From QPIN01 sp965224575 (GTDB lineage: Bacteria > Pseudomonadota > Gammaproteobacteria > Methylococcales > Methylomonadaceae), in contig CBDCZQ010000003.1 in the NCBI GenBank assembly GCA_965224575.1, positions 299,812 through 363,811 on the forward strand: a stretch of 64,000 bases of DNA. The letters run 5' to 3'. Of this stretch, positions 1-8,129 are shown in pieces; the stretch's first letter is position 1, and each line of letters starts with the position of its first letter. Both the position numbers and the translations under genes were made by a program. The notes under the pieces are model-generated. The model saw nothing but the letters and a program-made list of their open reading frames with translations. It was not told the DNA's origin and made no database searches.

Positions 1-41
1 TATAATTAATTATAAATTATAATGCCATTGAAATTTAAATT

Positions 42-896
42 CTATGCTTCTAAAACAACCGCAACTTTCAGTTTTTTCATTGCATTTTTTTCTAGCTGCC
101 TAATTCTTTCAGCAGAAACACCGTAACGATCAGCTAATTCATGTAAGGTTACTTTTTTTTCAGATAACCAACGACTCTTTAAAATATCCTGACTACGCTC
201 ATCTAATTCTGATAACGCTTGCGACAACAAGCCTTCCTCATGCCCTTTCCAGTCGGATTTTTCAAGCAAAAGAGCTGGATCTCCTTCATGTTGTTCCAAA
301 TAATTAGCAGGAACTGAAATACTGTCCTCTGAAGAATCATCCACCGGCAAATCAAATGACATATCACGGCCGTCAAGACGCACTTCCATCTCATAAACAA
401 TCTTCAAATCAATATCAAGGTTTTCAGCTATTGCTTCCGCGTCTTCTTTTGAAAGCCAACCCAAACCTTTCTTTGATTTTCTTAAATTAAAGAATAACTT
501 ACGCTGTGCTTTTGTAGTCGCGACCTTAACAATTCTCCAGTTTTTTATCACATATTCATGGATTTCTGCTCTAATCCAGTGAATAGCAAAAGAGACTAAA
601 CGTACACCCACTTCTGGGTCAAAACGTTTGACTGCTTTCATTAAACCCACATTACCTTCTTGCATAATATCTGCTAAAGGCAACCCATACCCATTGTAGC
701 CTCTCGCAACATGTGCAACAAAACGAAGATTTGACATGACTAATTTACGCGCAGCTTCAAGATCACCCTGCTCTCTATAGAGAACAGCTAGTTCTTTCTC
801 TTGTTCTGGCGTTAGTTGAGGCATATGACTCACAGTACTCAAATATGAATCAAACGTCCCAACTGATATAGTAGGTAAAGCCGTTGTTTTGTTCAT
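42..896 (-). CDS. rpoH: RNA polymerase heat-shock sigma factor RpoH (sigma-32)
   Basis: This 284-residue protein directs RNA polymerase to heat-shock promoters. Region 2 carries the DIMQEGNVGLMKAVKRFDP stretch and the IHWIRAEIHEYV segment. The RpoH box, QRKLFFNLRKSK near residues 131-142, separates it from RpoD and RpoS. Region 4 ends with a helix-turn-helix (LHELADRYGVSAERIRQLE). Length and motifs are typical of the family. It closes the ftsY-ftsE-ftsX-rpoH block found in many Gammaproteobacteria, with a gap of about 145 bp behind ftsX. A CIRCE-like palindrome lies 35-61 bp upstream of the ATG, so HrcA repression is plausible on top of the usual controls. Confidence 0.97.
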   Translation of the reverse strand: MNKTTALPTISVGTFDSYLSTVSHMPQLTPEQEKELAVLYREQGDLEAARKLVMSNLRFVAHVARGYNGYGLPLADIMQEGNVGLMKAVKRFDPEVGVRLVSFAIHWIRAEIHEYVIKNWRIVKVATTKAQRKLFFNLRKSKKGLGWLSKEDAEAIAENLDIDLKIVYEMEVRLDGRDMSFDLPVDDSSEDSISVPANYLEQHEGDPALLLEKSDWKGHEEGLLSQALSELDERSQDILKSRWLSEKKVTLHELADRYGVSAERIRQLEKNAMKKLKVAVVLEA

Positions 897-930
897 AAAA
901 CCTCTTTAATTAGAAAATCAACTATAAAGT

Positions 931-957
931 CTAGCATTCTATTAGTCAGAGTGCTAA
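931..957 (-). promoter_or_regulatory. CIRCE-like operator (HrcA site) upstream of rpoH
   Basis: Read towards rpoH, the sequence is TTAGCACTC, nine bases, then GAATGCTAG. The HrcA consensus is TTAGCACTC-N9-GAGTGCTAA, so the first arm is perfect, the second matches at 7 of 9 positions, and the spacing is exact. It overlaps a possible -35 (CTGACT) and lies just upstream of a possible -10 (TATAGT), where a repressor would block initiation. No hrcA gene lies in the window. Confidence 0.6.
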
Positions 958-1041
958 TAATTTTAAAAGTTCAACTTACCTTTTTTCTTTTAATTTTCAA
1001 TATAATCAAGAGGTTTACTTTTAATTCACAAAAAATTAGAC

Positions 1042-2013
1042 TTATTTTGGTTTTATTTGTGATACTTGATAACTTAACACGACCCACGCGCCGATTATAC
1101 TTAGTAAAGAAGCAAAAAATAGCAACCCAATGGTATCCATAAAACTTAAAAACCTCACTTCAAAAGAACCATCGTAAAGCATTGCCAGCCTGTCAATTGG
1201 CCCCTGTAATATTACTACAATTAGCGTGACCAAGATCCATGAAAACACACCTGAGATAAATCCTAACCAAAATCCTGTATATAAAAAAGGCCTCTGGATA
1301 AAAGAGTGAGTTGCTCCTACTAATTTAGCGACTAAAACCTCCTCTCGTCTGCTTTGTAATTCAAGCCTGATTGTGTTTCCTGTGATGAAAATTACCGCAA
1401 CGCCCAACAAAGCGGTTAATAAAAACACACTCCGCTGTACTATTTGCATAATTGATTGTAGTCGCTTTATCCATTGCATATCCATTTTGACAAAATCTAT
1501 CTGAGGATAATTTGAAAAATCCATCATCAACCTTTCTATTCCTAGGATGTCATCAAGACTATTTTTAGGTTGGACTTGTATAACGATGGGCAATGGGTTA
1601 GTTTCCAGCATTTCTAAGGTATCCCCAAAACCACTATAACTTTTAAATTCTGCCATTGCCTGGTCTTTGGATATTAGGATAAGATCCTCAACAAGACTAT
1701 TTTTTTTAATTTCTTCAGCCAGTTTTTTACTTTCCATATGGCTAAGATCAGATTTTAAATATAAAGATATTTGATTTGTCGATTCCAAATTTCCTGTCAA
1801 ACCCTGCATGTTTTCAACAAACAGATAAAAAACTGCTGCTAATGTCATCGCTATTGCCATCACAGCAATAGCCATAAAAGAAGTTAAAGGCGTTTTAACT
1901 AAGCGGCCAAGACTTGAAAATAAAGCATGTGCATGGATATGGAGATATGACTGCACTCTTCCATAAAAATCATTATCAACTCTATTTCTTGGTGAATTAG
2001 TTTTATGATTCAT
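1042..2013 (-). CDS. ftsX: Cell division ABC transporter permease FtsX
   Basis: FtsX is the membrane partner of FtsE and activates septal peptidoglycan hydrolases through a periplasmic loop. The 323-residue protein has the family layout: a cytoplasmic N-terminus, a helix near residues 45-67, a periplasmic domain of about 100 residues including an IQVQPKNSLDDILG segment, and three C-terminal helices. The loop between helices 2 and 3 contains SRREEVLVAKLVGAT, the FtsX signature. The start lies 2 bp behind the ftsE stop, so the two are translated from one message with ftsY upstream. Confidence 0.95.
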   Translation of the reverse strand: MNHKTNSPRNRVDNDFYGRVQSYLHIHAHALFSSLGRLVKTPLTSFMAIAVMAIAMTLAAVFYLFVENMQGLTGNLESTNQISLYLKSDLSHMESKKLAEEIKKNSLVEDLILISKDQAMAEFKSYSGFGDTLEMLETNPLPIVIQVQPKNSLDDILGIERLMMDFSNYPQIDFVKMDMQWIKRLQSIMQIVQRSVFLLTALLGVAVIFITGNTIRLELQSRREEVLVAKLVGATHSFIQRPFLYTGFWLGFISGVFSWILVTLIVVILQGPIDRLAMLYDGSFEVRFLSFMDTIGLLFFASLLSIIGAWVVLSYQVSQIKPK

Positions 2014-2015
2014 TA

Positions 2016-2672
2016 TTAACTCGCAATCAACTGTCCATGATCCAGCGCTAAAACCCGGTGCCCCATTTTATTCACCAAACTTTCATTATGGCTTGCAATC
2101 AACACACTCACCCCGACTTTTTGGAATTGTTCAAAAACACTCATTATTTCAGTTGACAATTCCGGGTCTAAATTACCTGTAGGTTCATCCGCCAAAATTA
2201 ACTTTGGCTTGTTCACAAAAGCACGGGCAATACCCACTCGTTGTTGCTCCCCTCCTGACAAAGCCAAAGGGAATTTTTTTTCTTTACCTGACAAACCCAC
2301 TTTATCTAAAACAGCTCTTACTCGTTTTCCAGTTTCTTGAATCCCATAACCAGAGACAATCAAGGGTAGTGCCACATTATCAAACACAGTTCTATCATTT
2401 AATAATTTATTATCTTGAAATATTAACCCTAAATTTCTACGAACAAAGGGAATTTGCTTTTCTTTTACTTTATTTAAATTTTGACCATCCAATAAAATAT
2501 GTCCACGGCTACAAAGCTCCATCATTGCAATTAACTTGAGCAATGTACTTTTTCCTGCGCCGGAATGCCCTGTTAAAAAAGCTATTTCACCTTGTTTCAG
2601 ATGGAAACTTACATCTTTTAATGCATCACCAGCATCAGGGTATCGTTTACTTACATGATCAAATTTCAGCAT
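2016..2672 (-). CDS. ftsE: Cell division ATP-binding protein FtsE
   Basis: This is the ABC ATPase of the FtsEX complex. Walker A is GHSGAGKST near residue 36, the signature is LSGGEQQRVGIARA, and Walker B is LILADEPTGNLDPE, a form strongly typical of FtsE. The 218 residues match the family. The gene sits 3 bp behind the ctaA-ftsY fusion and 2 bp ahead of ftsX, making a tight operon. Confidence 0.97.
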   Translation of the reverse strand: MLKFDHVSKRYPDAGDALKDVSFHLKQGEIAFLTGHSGAGKSTLLKLIAMMELCSRGHILLDGQNLNKVKEKQIPFVRRNLGLIFQDNKLLNDRTVFDNVALPLIVSGYGIQETGKRVRAVLDKVGLSGKEKKFPLALSGGEQQRVGIARAFVNKPKLILADEPTGNLDPELSTEIMSVFEQFQKVGVSVLIASHNESLVNKMGHRVLALDHGQLIAS

Positions 2673-2675
2673 AAG

Positions 2676-4718
2676 TTAATCTTTTACAAATAAGGCATCA
2701 ACAAAAGCTTGTGCATTAAAATCCTGGAGATCATCTATACCTTCACCCACACCTATGTATCGTATTGGCAGTCCAAACTGTTTAGCTAAAGCAAAAATTA
2801 CACCCCCTTTTGCCGTACCATCCAACTTAGTCAGTGCTAATCCCGTCAATTTAACCGTCTCATTAAATACTTTAGTTTGCGAAAGTGCATTTTGTCCTGT
2901 CCCTGCATCAAGCACTAACAAAACCTCATGTGGTGCAGCAGCATCAACTTTCCCCATGATTCTTTTTATTTTACTTAGCTCTTCCATTAAGTTAGATTTA
3001 GTATGCAATCGCCCCGCAGTATCTGCAATTAAAACATCAATTCCTTTTGCTTGTGCTGACTGGACACCATCAAAAATGACTGAAGCAGAATCTGCCCCTG
3101 TGTGCTGGGCAACGACATGAATTTCATTTCGCTCTCCCCAGGTTTGTAATTGTTCAACTGCAGCAGCTCTAAATGTATCTCCAGCTGCAAGCATGACACT
3201 ATGTCCTTGAACTTGCAATCGTTTTGCTAATTTACCAATGGTCGTAGTTTTGCCCACACCATTAATACCAACAACTAAAATAACATAAGGTGTGTCTTGT
3301 TGGGGAATTGCAAGTGGCTCACTGCAAGGCTCTAATATTTCCAGCAATATTTGTTTTAATGTAGTTTCTAATGCTTCACCATCATTTAACTGATGACTGT
3401 CTATGGTCTCCGTTAATTGAGAAATAATCTCTGTTGTTAAATCAACACCAACATCTGCTATTAATAGACTGGATTCAATTTCTTCCAATAAATCTTCATC
3501 AATTCCTTTTTGACCTAGAGAAATGCCAGATAAGACAAAACCTAAGCCTGAGCGTGTTTTCTTCAGCTGTGTTTTTAACCGTAGGTATAAAGACTCTGCA
3601 GTAGGTTCTACATAAACGTCTTTTTCTACTTCTACTACGCTAGTATCTAACGAGGCACCTGTAGTAGTATCAACCGCATCAACTAATACAACATCATCAA
3701 TTGACTCAAGCTGATCTTCAAAAGCGTATTTTCTGTAATAATTAATCGCAATGAGTGGCAACATTAATATTGCGGCTAAAGCGTTATGAGCTAGTGTAAT
3801 GATTAACGGCAGTTCTAATTTGATACTGAAAATACCTAATAAGACTTGCCCTAATAACAGGATACTTAAAACAACTCCAGATTTCCGCACATATTTTGGG
3901 TACGCCTCTGCCGTTGCTACTAGCATTACTAAAGTTAGTAGAAAAAAACAAATAACCGTCCCAACTCTATGCCACCACTGGACAGCAACCTGCCCATTGA
4001 ACGATAAGGTACCGTTATACCCACTATCTAGCCCAGAAAATAAGTTTAGCGCGCTTACAAAGTCTACATTTGGAACCCATTGCCCATTGCATTGAGGGAA
4101 ATCCACACAAGCTAGCCCTGCATTATTTGTACTGACCCAAAAACCAAAAATAATTTGCAACAATAAAACAAACATTGCAAAGTGTGTTAATAACCCAAGT
4201 CCTAAAGATGTTGTTTTTCGTACAATTTTGTCTACTTGGTTTGCCCTTAAATAAAGCCAAAACAATAGCCAAAAAACCACAAACCCAATCAGCAGATGCC
4301 CAGAGACAACCACAGGCATTATTTTTAATTCTACACCCCATAAACCGATAACTACTTCTAATGCGATCAGCATCAATAAAAGACCAAGAGTAGTTATTCT
4401 CGACAAGCGACCCTGTTTTTGTCTCAAACCTGCTAATGCGAAAATACAAACTAAAGCACCTAATAAACCAACAGAAAACAAATAACTATTTTGTTTTAAG
4501 CCACCCTCAAAATTTGTTAAATCGTCAAACAGCTTTTTGACAAAGCTTGCATCCGTAAAGCCGCCACTAACTAGAGCTTTTGATTTAGCGTAACACCCTG
4601 GCCAACCAGACCAATCAGGACATCCTCCTCCTGGCACATCAGACAACCGCACATAGGAAGATAAAACAATAATAATTAGTGTTATAACAAGTGTAAATAA
4701 GATGCCTTTTCTAAACAT
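2676..4718 (-). CDS. ftsY: Fusion protein: CtaA-like (heme A synthase family) membrane domain joined to FtsY SRP receptor
   Basis: One uninterrupted 680-codon frame. Residues 1-330 form an eight-helix COX15/CtaA domain with the GCPDW...PGCY loop near residue 33 and C204/C210 in the second half. Three of the four usual heme-ligand histidines are present (H141, H250, H311). The first, normally in an ExxHR motif before helix 2, aligns with Q76 and its glutamate is also displaced. Residues 331-375 are an acidic linker like the FtsY A domain. Residues 377-680 are a complete FtsY NG GTPase: GINGVGKTTT (484-493), DTFRAAAVEQL, DTAGRL and TKLDGTAKGG. FtsY targets SRP-bound ribosomes to the membrane. 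ftsE and ftsX follow as usual for ftsY, and SCO-like and SURF1 genes precede as usual for ctaA, so the joint is where two conserved clusters meet. The FtsY half is surely functional; heme A synthesis by the first half is doubtful. Confidence 0.93.
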   Translation of the reverse strand: MFRKGILFTLVITLIIIVLSSYVRLSDVPGGGCPDWSGWPGCYAKSKALVSGGFTDASFVKKLFDDLTNFEGGLKQNSYLFSVGLLGALVCIFALAGLRQKQGRLSRITTLGLLLMLIALEVVIGLWGVELKIMPVVVSGHLLIGFVVFWLLFWLYLRANQVDKIVRKTTSLGLGLLTHFAMFVLLLQIIFGFWVSTNNAGLACVDFPQCNGQWVPNVDFVSALNLFSGLDSGYNGTLSFNGQVAVQWWHRVGTVICFFLLTLVMLVATAEAYPKYVRKSGVVLSILLLGQVLLGIFSIKLELPLIITLAHNALAAILMLPLIAINYYRKYAFEDQLESIDDVVLVDAVDTTTGASLDTSVVEVEKDVYVEPTAESLYLRLKTQLKKTRSGLGFVLSGISLGQKGIDEDLLEEIESSLLIADVGVDLTTEIISQLTETIDSHQLNDGEALETTLKQILLEILEPCSEPLAIPQQDTPYVILVVGINGVGKTTTIGKLAKRLQVQGHSVMLAAGDTFRAAAVEQLQTWGERNEIHVVAQHTGADSASVIFDGVQSAQAKGIDVLIADTAGRLHTKSNLMEELSKIKRIMGKVDAAAPHEVLLVLDAGTGQNALSQTKVFNETVKLTGLALTKLDGTAKGGVIFALAKQFGLPIRYIGVGEGIDDLQDFNAQAFVDALFVKD

Positions 4719-4722
4719 TTAA

Positions 4723-5319
4723 TCAACCAATCTGTGAAATTCTTAATAATTTACCTAAATCTTTTTTTACTTTATATGGATCAAACCCTGGGTCATACTG
4801 CATCATTAAATTACCTAAGGGATCCATTAAAAAAAGCATGCCTTCTGGAATAGCAGCATTTCTTATTTTTTTAAGCTTTTGAACCAACGTTTGTGTTGGT
4901 TTGGCTCTTAATAATCTCAAATCATCTTTCCACCAAGTCTGAGCTAGATCATCCTTAACTTCAGGAAAAACAATAACAACTCGACGAATTCTGACTAAGT
5001 CTTTATTCATCATTAATCGTAATTGCTTTGTTTTATGTATTGCTTCAATACATAGCTCATTACAGCCTTTATTGGGTATCACATTAACAAGAACCCAATG
5101 CCCATTTAATTCGGTCATATTGAGCTTTGAAAACTCATCAAACCCGACTAATTCATTTCTTTCAGTTGTTATGGCTGGTATAATTAATTTTCCATTATTT
5201 GTCCCATTCCCTATCCAACTCACATTGCCAGCTAAATACCAGGCAATACAAAAAGGAATAATTGACATAGAAAATAGTAGAATTATTGTTCGTCTATTTT
5301 TTTTCTGTTGTTGGTTCAT
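4723..5319 (-). CDS. SCO-like membrane-anchored thioredoxin-fold protein of the cytochrome oxidase cluster
   Basis: A 198-residue protein with one N-terminal membrane helix (about 12-31) and a periplasmic domain with a CNELC motif (CxxxC) near residue 82. That spacing matches copper-binding SCO proteins. In Gammaproteobacteria an uncharacterised protein of this size commonly sits between SURF1 and ctaA. Here it overlaps the SURF1 stop by 4 bp and precedes the CtaA-FtsY fusion by 4 bp. A role in oxidase copper or redox assembly is inferred from place and motif. The SCO copper-ligand histidine nearer the C-terminus is not obvious. Confidence 0.75.
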   Translation of the reverse strand: MNQQQKKNRRTIILLFSMSIIPFCIAWYLAGNVSWIGNGTNNGKLIIPAITTERNELVGFDEFSKLNMTELNGHWVLVNVIPNKGCNELCIEAIHKTKQLRLMMNKDLVRIRRVVIVFPEVKDDLAQTWWKDDLRLLRAKPTQTLVQKLKKIRNAAIPEGMLFLMDPLGNLMMQYDPGFDPYKVKKDLGKLLRISQIG

Positions 5320-6050
5320 TTACTTTTACGGCTTAATCTAATAAATAAAATGGTTAAGGTCATTGCCAAACCAAACCATTGTACGGCATATGCAACATGT
5401 TTTTCTGGTGAAATTATTGAATTTGTTTTCCAGTCTCGTAAAAAACCCTCGCTCAAAGCTGGATTCAACTCTACCTGAAAGGGAAACAAAGGAATGCCTA
5501 TTTTTGTTGACAAAATATTAATATCAACCAACTGAACAACTGACGGCCAACTTTCAGTAGGAATTTCAGCACCCGCTAATTTCATCCCAACCACTGGAAA
5601 GTTATTGATTCTACCCGTTAGGGTCATCTTAGCTTCAGATTCGATTGTTATATCAGGTAAAATATTCCTATCTTTATTTAACGGAACCCACCCTCTATTC
5701 ACCAACACAGCTTTATTCATTCCTGCAAGCACTAAAGGAGTCATCACAAAATATCCAGCTCGCCCATTAACAATTTGATTATCAATCAAAAATTGATGAT
5801 CTTGATCATAGTACCCTGCTATTTTAACCTTTCTATAACGTAAACTTTCTAGACTATTAGGTAGTAGAGATAACAATTCAACTTCTTCTTTATTAGAAGA
5901 TAGCTTTTGTTGTCCCAAAAAAGACCTTTTTTCATCTGCTCGTCCTAACTGCCAAAACCCTAATAAAACTAAAAAAGTTAAAACAAGTAAAAAAAGCAAG
6001 CCTGAAACCAGATTAAATTTATAGACTGACCTCAATACAGTTATTTTCAT
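5316..6050 (-). CDS. SURF1 family cytochrome oxidase assembly protein
   Basis: SURF1 proteins help insert heme a into cytochrome oxidase subunit I. The 244-residue protein has helices at both ends (about 12-36 and 220-238) around a periplasmic domain. Family motifs visible are GFWQLGRADEK, YRKVKIAGYYD, VLVNRGWVP and the C-terminal HVAYAVQWFGLA. It is the first minus-strand gene of the block and is divergent from the DUF2909 gene. No oxidase subunit genes are in the window. Confidence 0.92.
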   Translation of the reverse strand: MKITVLRSVYKFNLVSGLLFLLVLTFLVLLGFWQLGRADEKRSFLGQQKLSSNKEEVELLSLLPNSLESLRYRKVKIAGYYDQDHQFLIDNQIVNGRAGYFVMTPLVLAGMNKAVLVNRGWVPLNKDRNILPDITIESEAKMTLTGRINNFPVVGMKLAGAEIPTESWPSVVQLVDINILSTKIGIPLFPFQVELNPALSEGFLRDWKTNSIISPEKHVAYAVQWFGLAMTLTILFIRLSRKSK

Positions 6051-6116
6051 ATTTATCTATATCTATCGAAATTTTTACTTTAAAATCAAAGAAACTTTTC
6101 ATACAAGACCATTCAC

Positions 6117-6404
6117 ATGCCAATAAAAGTAGTTTTCATCATCATTTTTATATCTATTCTCATTAGTTTAGGGTCTGCCTTATTTAGCTTAGCAAAACAT
6201 AAAGATCAAGAAGACTCAAAAAAAACAGTTAAAGCACTCACCTTTAGAATCGGGCTTTCAATCCTTTTATTTCTAGCTCTTTATATCTCTTATGTCACTG
6301 GCTTAATAGAACCCACTGGCATTGGAAAAAAAATGCATATGGCAAAACCAGATCAGCAACAAAATACAAATCAAAAAAATAAAGAGGCGACTCCCCAAAA
6401 TTAA
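6117..6404 (+). CDS. DUF2909 family twin-helix membrane protein
   Basis: A 95-residue protein with two helices (about 4-26 and 46-65), a short charged loop (KHKDQEDSKK) and a polar tail rich in Gln and Asn. The shape and its place beside SURF1 match the DUF2909 proteins usually found between coxC and SURF1. Its function is unknown, with oxidase assembly the usual guess. Here it is transcribed away from SURF1, so the ancestral cluster has been rearranged. Confidence 0.8.
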   Translation: MPIKVVFIIIFISILISLGSALFSLAKHKDQEDSKKTVKALTFRIGLSILLFLALYISYVTGLIEPTGIGKKMHMAKPDQQQNTNQKNKEATPQN

Positions 6405-6473
6405 ATTTTTATGGATTGCTAACCAATTATCCATATTATCACTAAAAACCTCAACAGCTAGAACACTCAATAT

Positions 6474-7334
6474 ATGTATATTTTCTTAGTGTTATTGCTA
6501 AGCCTTTATTGCACTAGTCTTTCTAGTTATGCTGAACAAAATTCAGCACCAGCACTAATGCTAGCTAAAACATACAAAGGAAAAATAGAACTATCTCAAT
6601 ATTTGGTAAGCGAAAAACTTGATGGTGTTCGTGCTTATTGGGATGGACAGAAACTAATTTCTAAACAAGGCAACACTTACATAGTGCCGGCCTGGTTTAC
6701 CAAAGATTTTCCAGACCAAGCTTTAGATGGTGAGCTCTGGCTAGGCAGAGGGCTTTTTCAATCATTACTCAGCATAGTCAGTAAAAACCACCCAATTGAT
6801 GAGGAGTGGAGTAAGGTTGTGTATGCTGTATTTGATTTGCCTGTAAAAAACCTACTTTTTACTGAACGCCTAGAAATACTTCGTCAACTTATTCCTCGAT
6901 CAAAAAACCCTTACTTGACTGTTGTTCATCAATATAAACTTAAAGACGAACAAGCTTTAAAAGATGATCTAAACCGAATAATTGCTGTTGGAGGAGAAGG
7001 CTTGATGTTGCATCGAAAAGATTCACTTTATCAAGCTGGGCGCAATAACAATATTCTTAAAGTCAAACCCTACCAAGATGCAGAAGCTACTGTTATCGCC
7101 CATATTCCAGGAAAAGGTAAATTCCTTGGTATGCTAGGCTCACTTTTTGTCACAACATCTGATGGTATAAATTTTCGGATAGGGACAGGCTTTAGCAATA
7201 AAGAAAGACGCTTACCTCCTTCTATTGGCTCACTGATTACTTACACTTATCATGGAAAAACAAACAGAGGAATACCTAAATTTGCAAGCTTTTTACGAGT
7301 AAGAAAGAAAGCTAAAGAAATTAATAATAAATAA
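6474..7334 (+). CDS. ligE: Periplasmic-type ATP-dependent DNA ligase (Lig E family)
   Basis: A minimal ATP-dependent DNA ligase of 286 residues with a signal peptide (about 1-20, ending SSYA). The adenylation motif KLDGVR places the nucleotide-accepting lysine at K48. Further motifs are LDGELW, VYAVFDLP, GGEGLMLH and LKVKPYQD, followed by an OB-fold ending in GIPKFASFLRVR. Lig E enzymes of Gammaproteobacteria are exported and are thought to seal nicks in extracellular or incoming DNA. It stands alone between the oxidase assembly genes and petA. Confidence 0.92.
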   Translation: MYIFLVLLLSLYCTSLSSYAEQNSAPALMLAKTYKGKIELSQYLVSEKLDGVRAYWDGQKLISKQGNTYIVPAWFTKDFPDQALDGELWLGRGLFQSLLSIVSKNHPIDEEWSKVVYAVFDLPVKNLLFTERLEILRQLIPRSKNPYLTVVHQYKLKDEQALKDDLNRIIAVGGEGLMLHRKDSLYQAGRNNNILKVKPYQDAEATVIAHIPGKGKFLGMLGSLFVTTSDGINFRIGTGFSNKERRLPPSIGSLITYTYHGKTNRGIPKFASFLRVRKKAKEINNK

Positions 7335-7529
7335 ATACCACTTAAGAGGCAAGACTTATTAAGTCTATAAAAACAGTAGCTTATTAAAAATTTTAATGTT
7401 TATTTTAAACAACTATGCAAGGAGATTTAACAAACAACTCATACAAAAGTTAAACGAAACTGGTATATTAAGCCAAAAATATAATAATTGATGTACTTAA
7501 ATACATCCTATAAATGAGGAGCGTTACAT

Positions 7530-8129
7530 ATGGCTAATGAAGGCGTCGATCAGTCCAAACGCCAATTGCTAACAACTGCTTTGACAGTTGTTGGTGCAGT
7601 TGGTACTGGATATTTGGCAGTTCCTTTTATTTCTCAGATGCAACCTAGCGCAAAAGCAATGGCCGCTGGGGCACCTGTAGAAATTGATATCAGCAAAATA
7701 GAATCCGGACAACTCATACGAGTAGCCTGGAGAGGCAAACCAGTCTGGATATTATCAAGAACCCCCGAAGTTTTAGAAATTTTAGAAACAGAGACAGACA
7801 AGTTAGCTGATCCAAATTCACACGAATCCGAACAACCAGAATCTAGCGATAATCCTTTTCGCTCTATTAAACCCGAAATTCTTGTTGCTGTTGGCCTTTG
7901 TACTCACCTAGGTTGCTCCCCAACGTTCAGACCTGAAACTGCACCTAATGATTTAGGACCAGATTGGAAAGGAGGCTTTTTCTGTCCATGTCATGGCTCT
8001 GGCTTTGATCTAGCCGGCCGTGTATACAGATCAGTTCCAGCTCCAACAAATTTAACAATCCCCCCTTATCGCTACATTACAGACACACTAATCATAGTTG
8101 GTGAAGATACTACGGAGGCAGTTGCATGA
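7530..8129 (+). CDS. petA: Ubiquinol-cytochrome c reductase Rieske iron-sulfur subunit
   Basis: The Rieske subunit passes electrons from quinol to cytochrome c1. The 199-residue protein has an N-terminal KRQLL stretch with a membrane helix (about 13-35), a reduced version of the usual Tat-type signal, and the two cluster-binding loops CTHLGC (near 127) and CPCHGSG (near 151). A good ribosome site (GAGGAG) lies 9 bp ahead of the ATG. It overlaps petB by 4 bp. Confidence 0.97.
   Translation: MANEGVDQSKRQLLTTALTVVGAVGTGYLAVPFISQMQPSAKAMAAGAPVEIDISKIESGQLIRVAWRGKPVWILSRTPEVLEILETETDKLADPNSHESEQPESSDNPFRSIKPEILVAVGLCTHLGCSPTFRPETAPNDLGPDWKGGFFCPCHGSGFDLAGRVYRSVPAPTNLTIPPYRYITDTLIIVGEDTTEAVA

Noticed and set aside
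4123..4449. 108-codon frame antisense or out of frame inside the CtaA part of the fusion
   Set aside because: No ribosome site, no recognisable motif, lies fully within a conserved gene.
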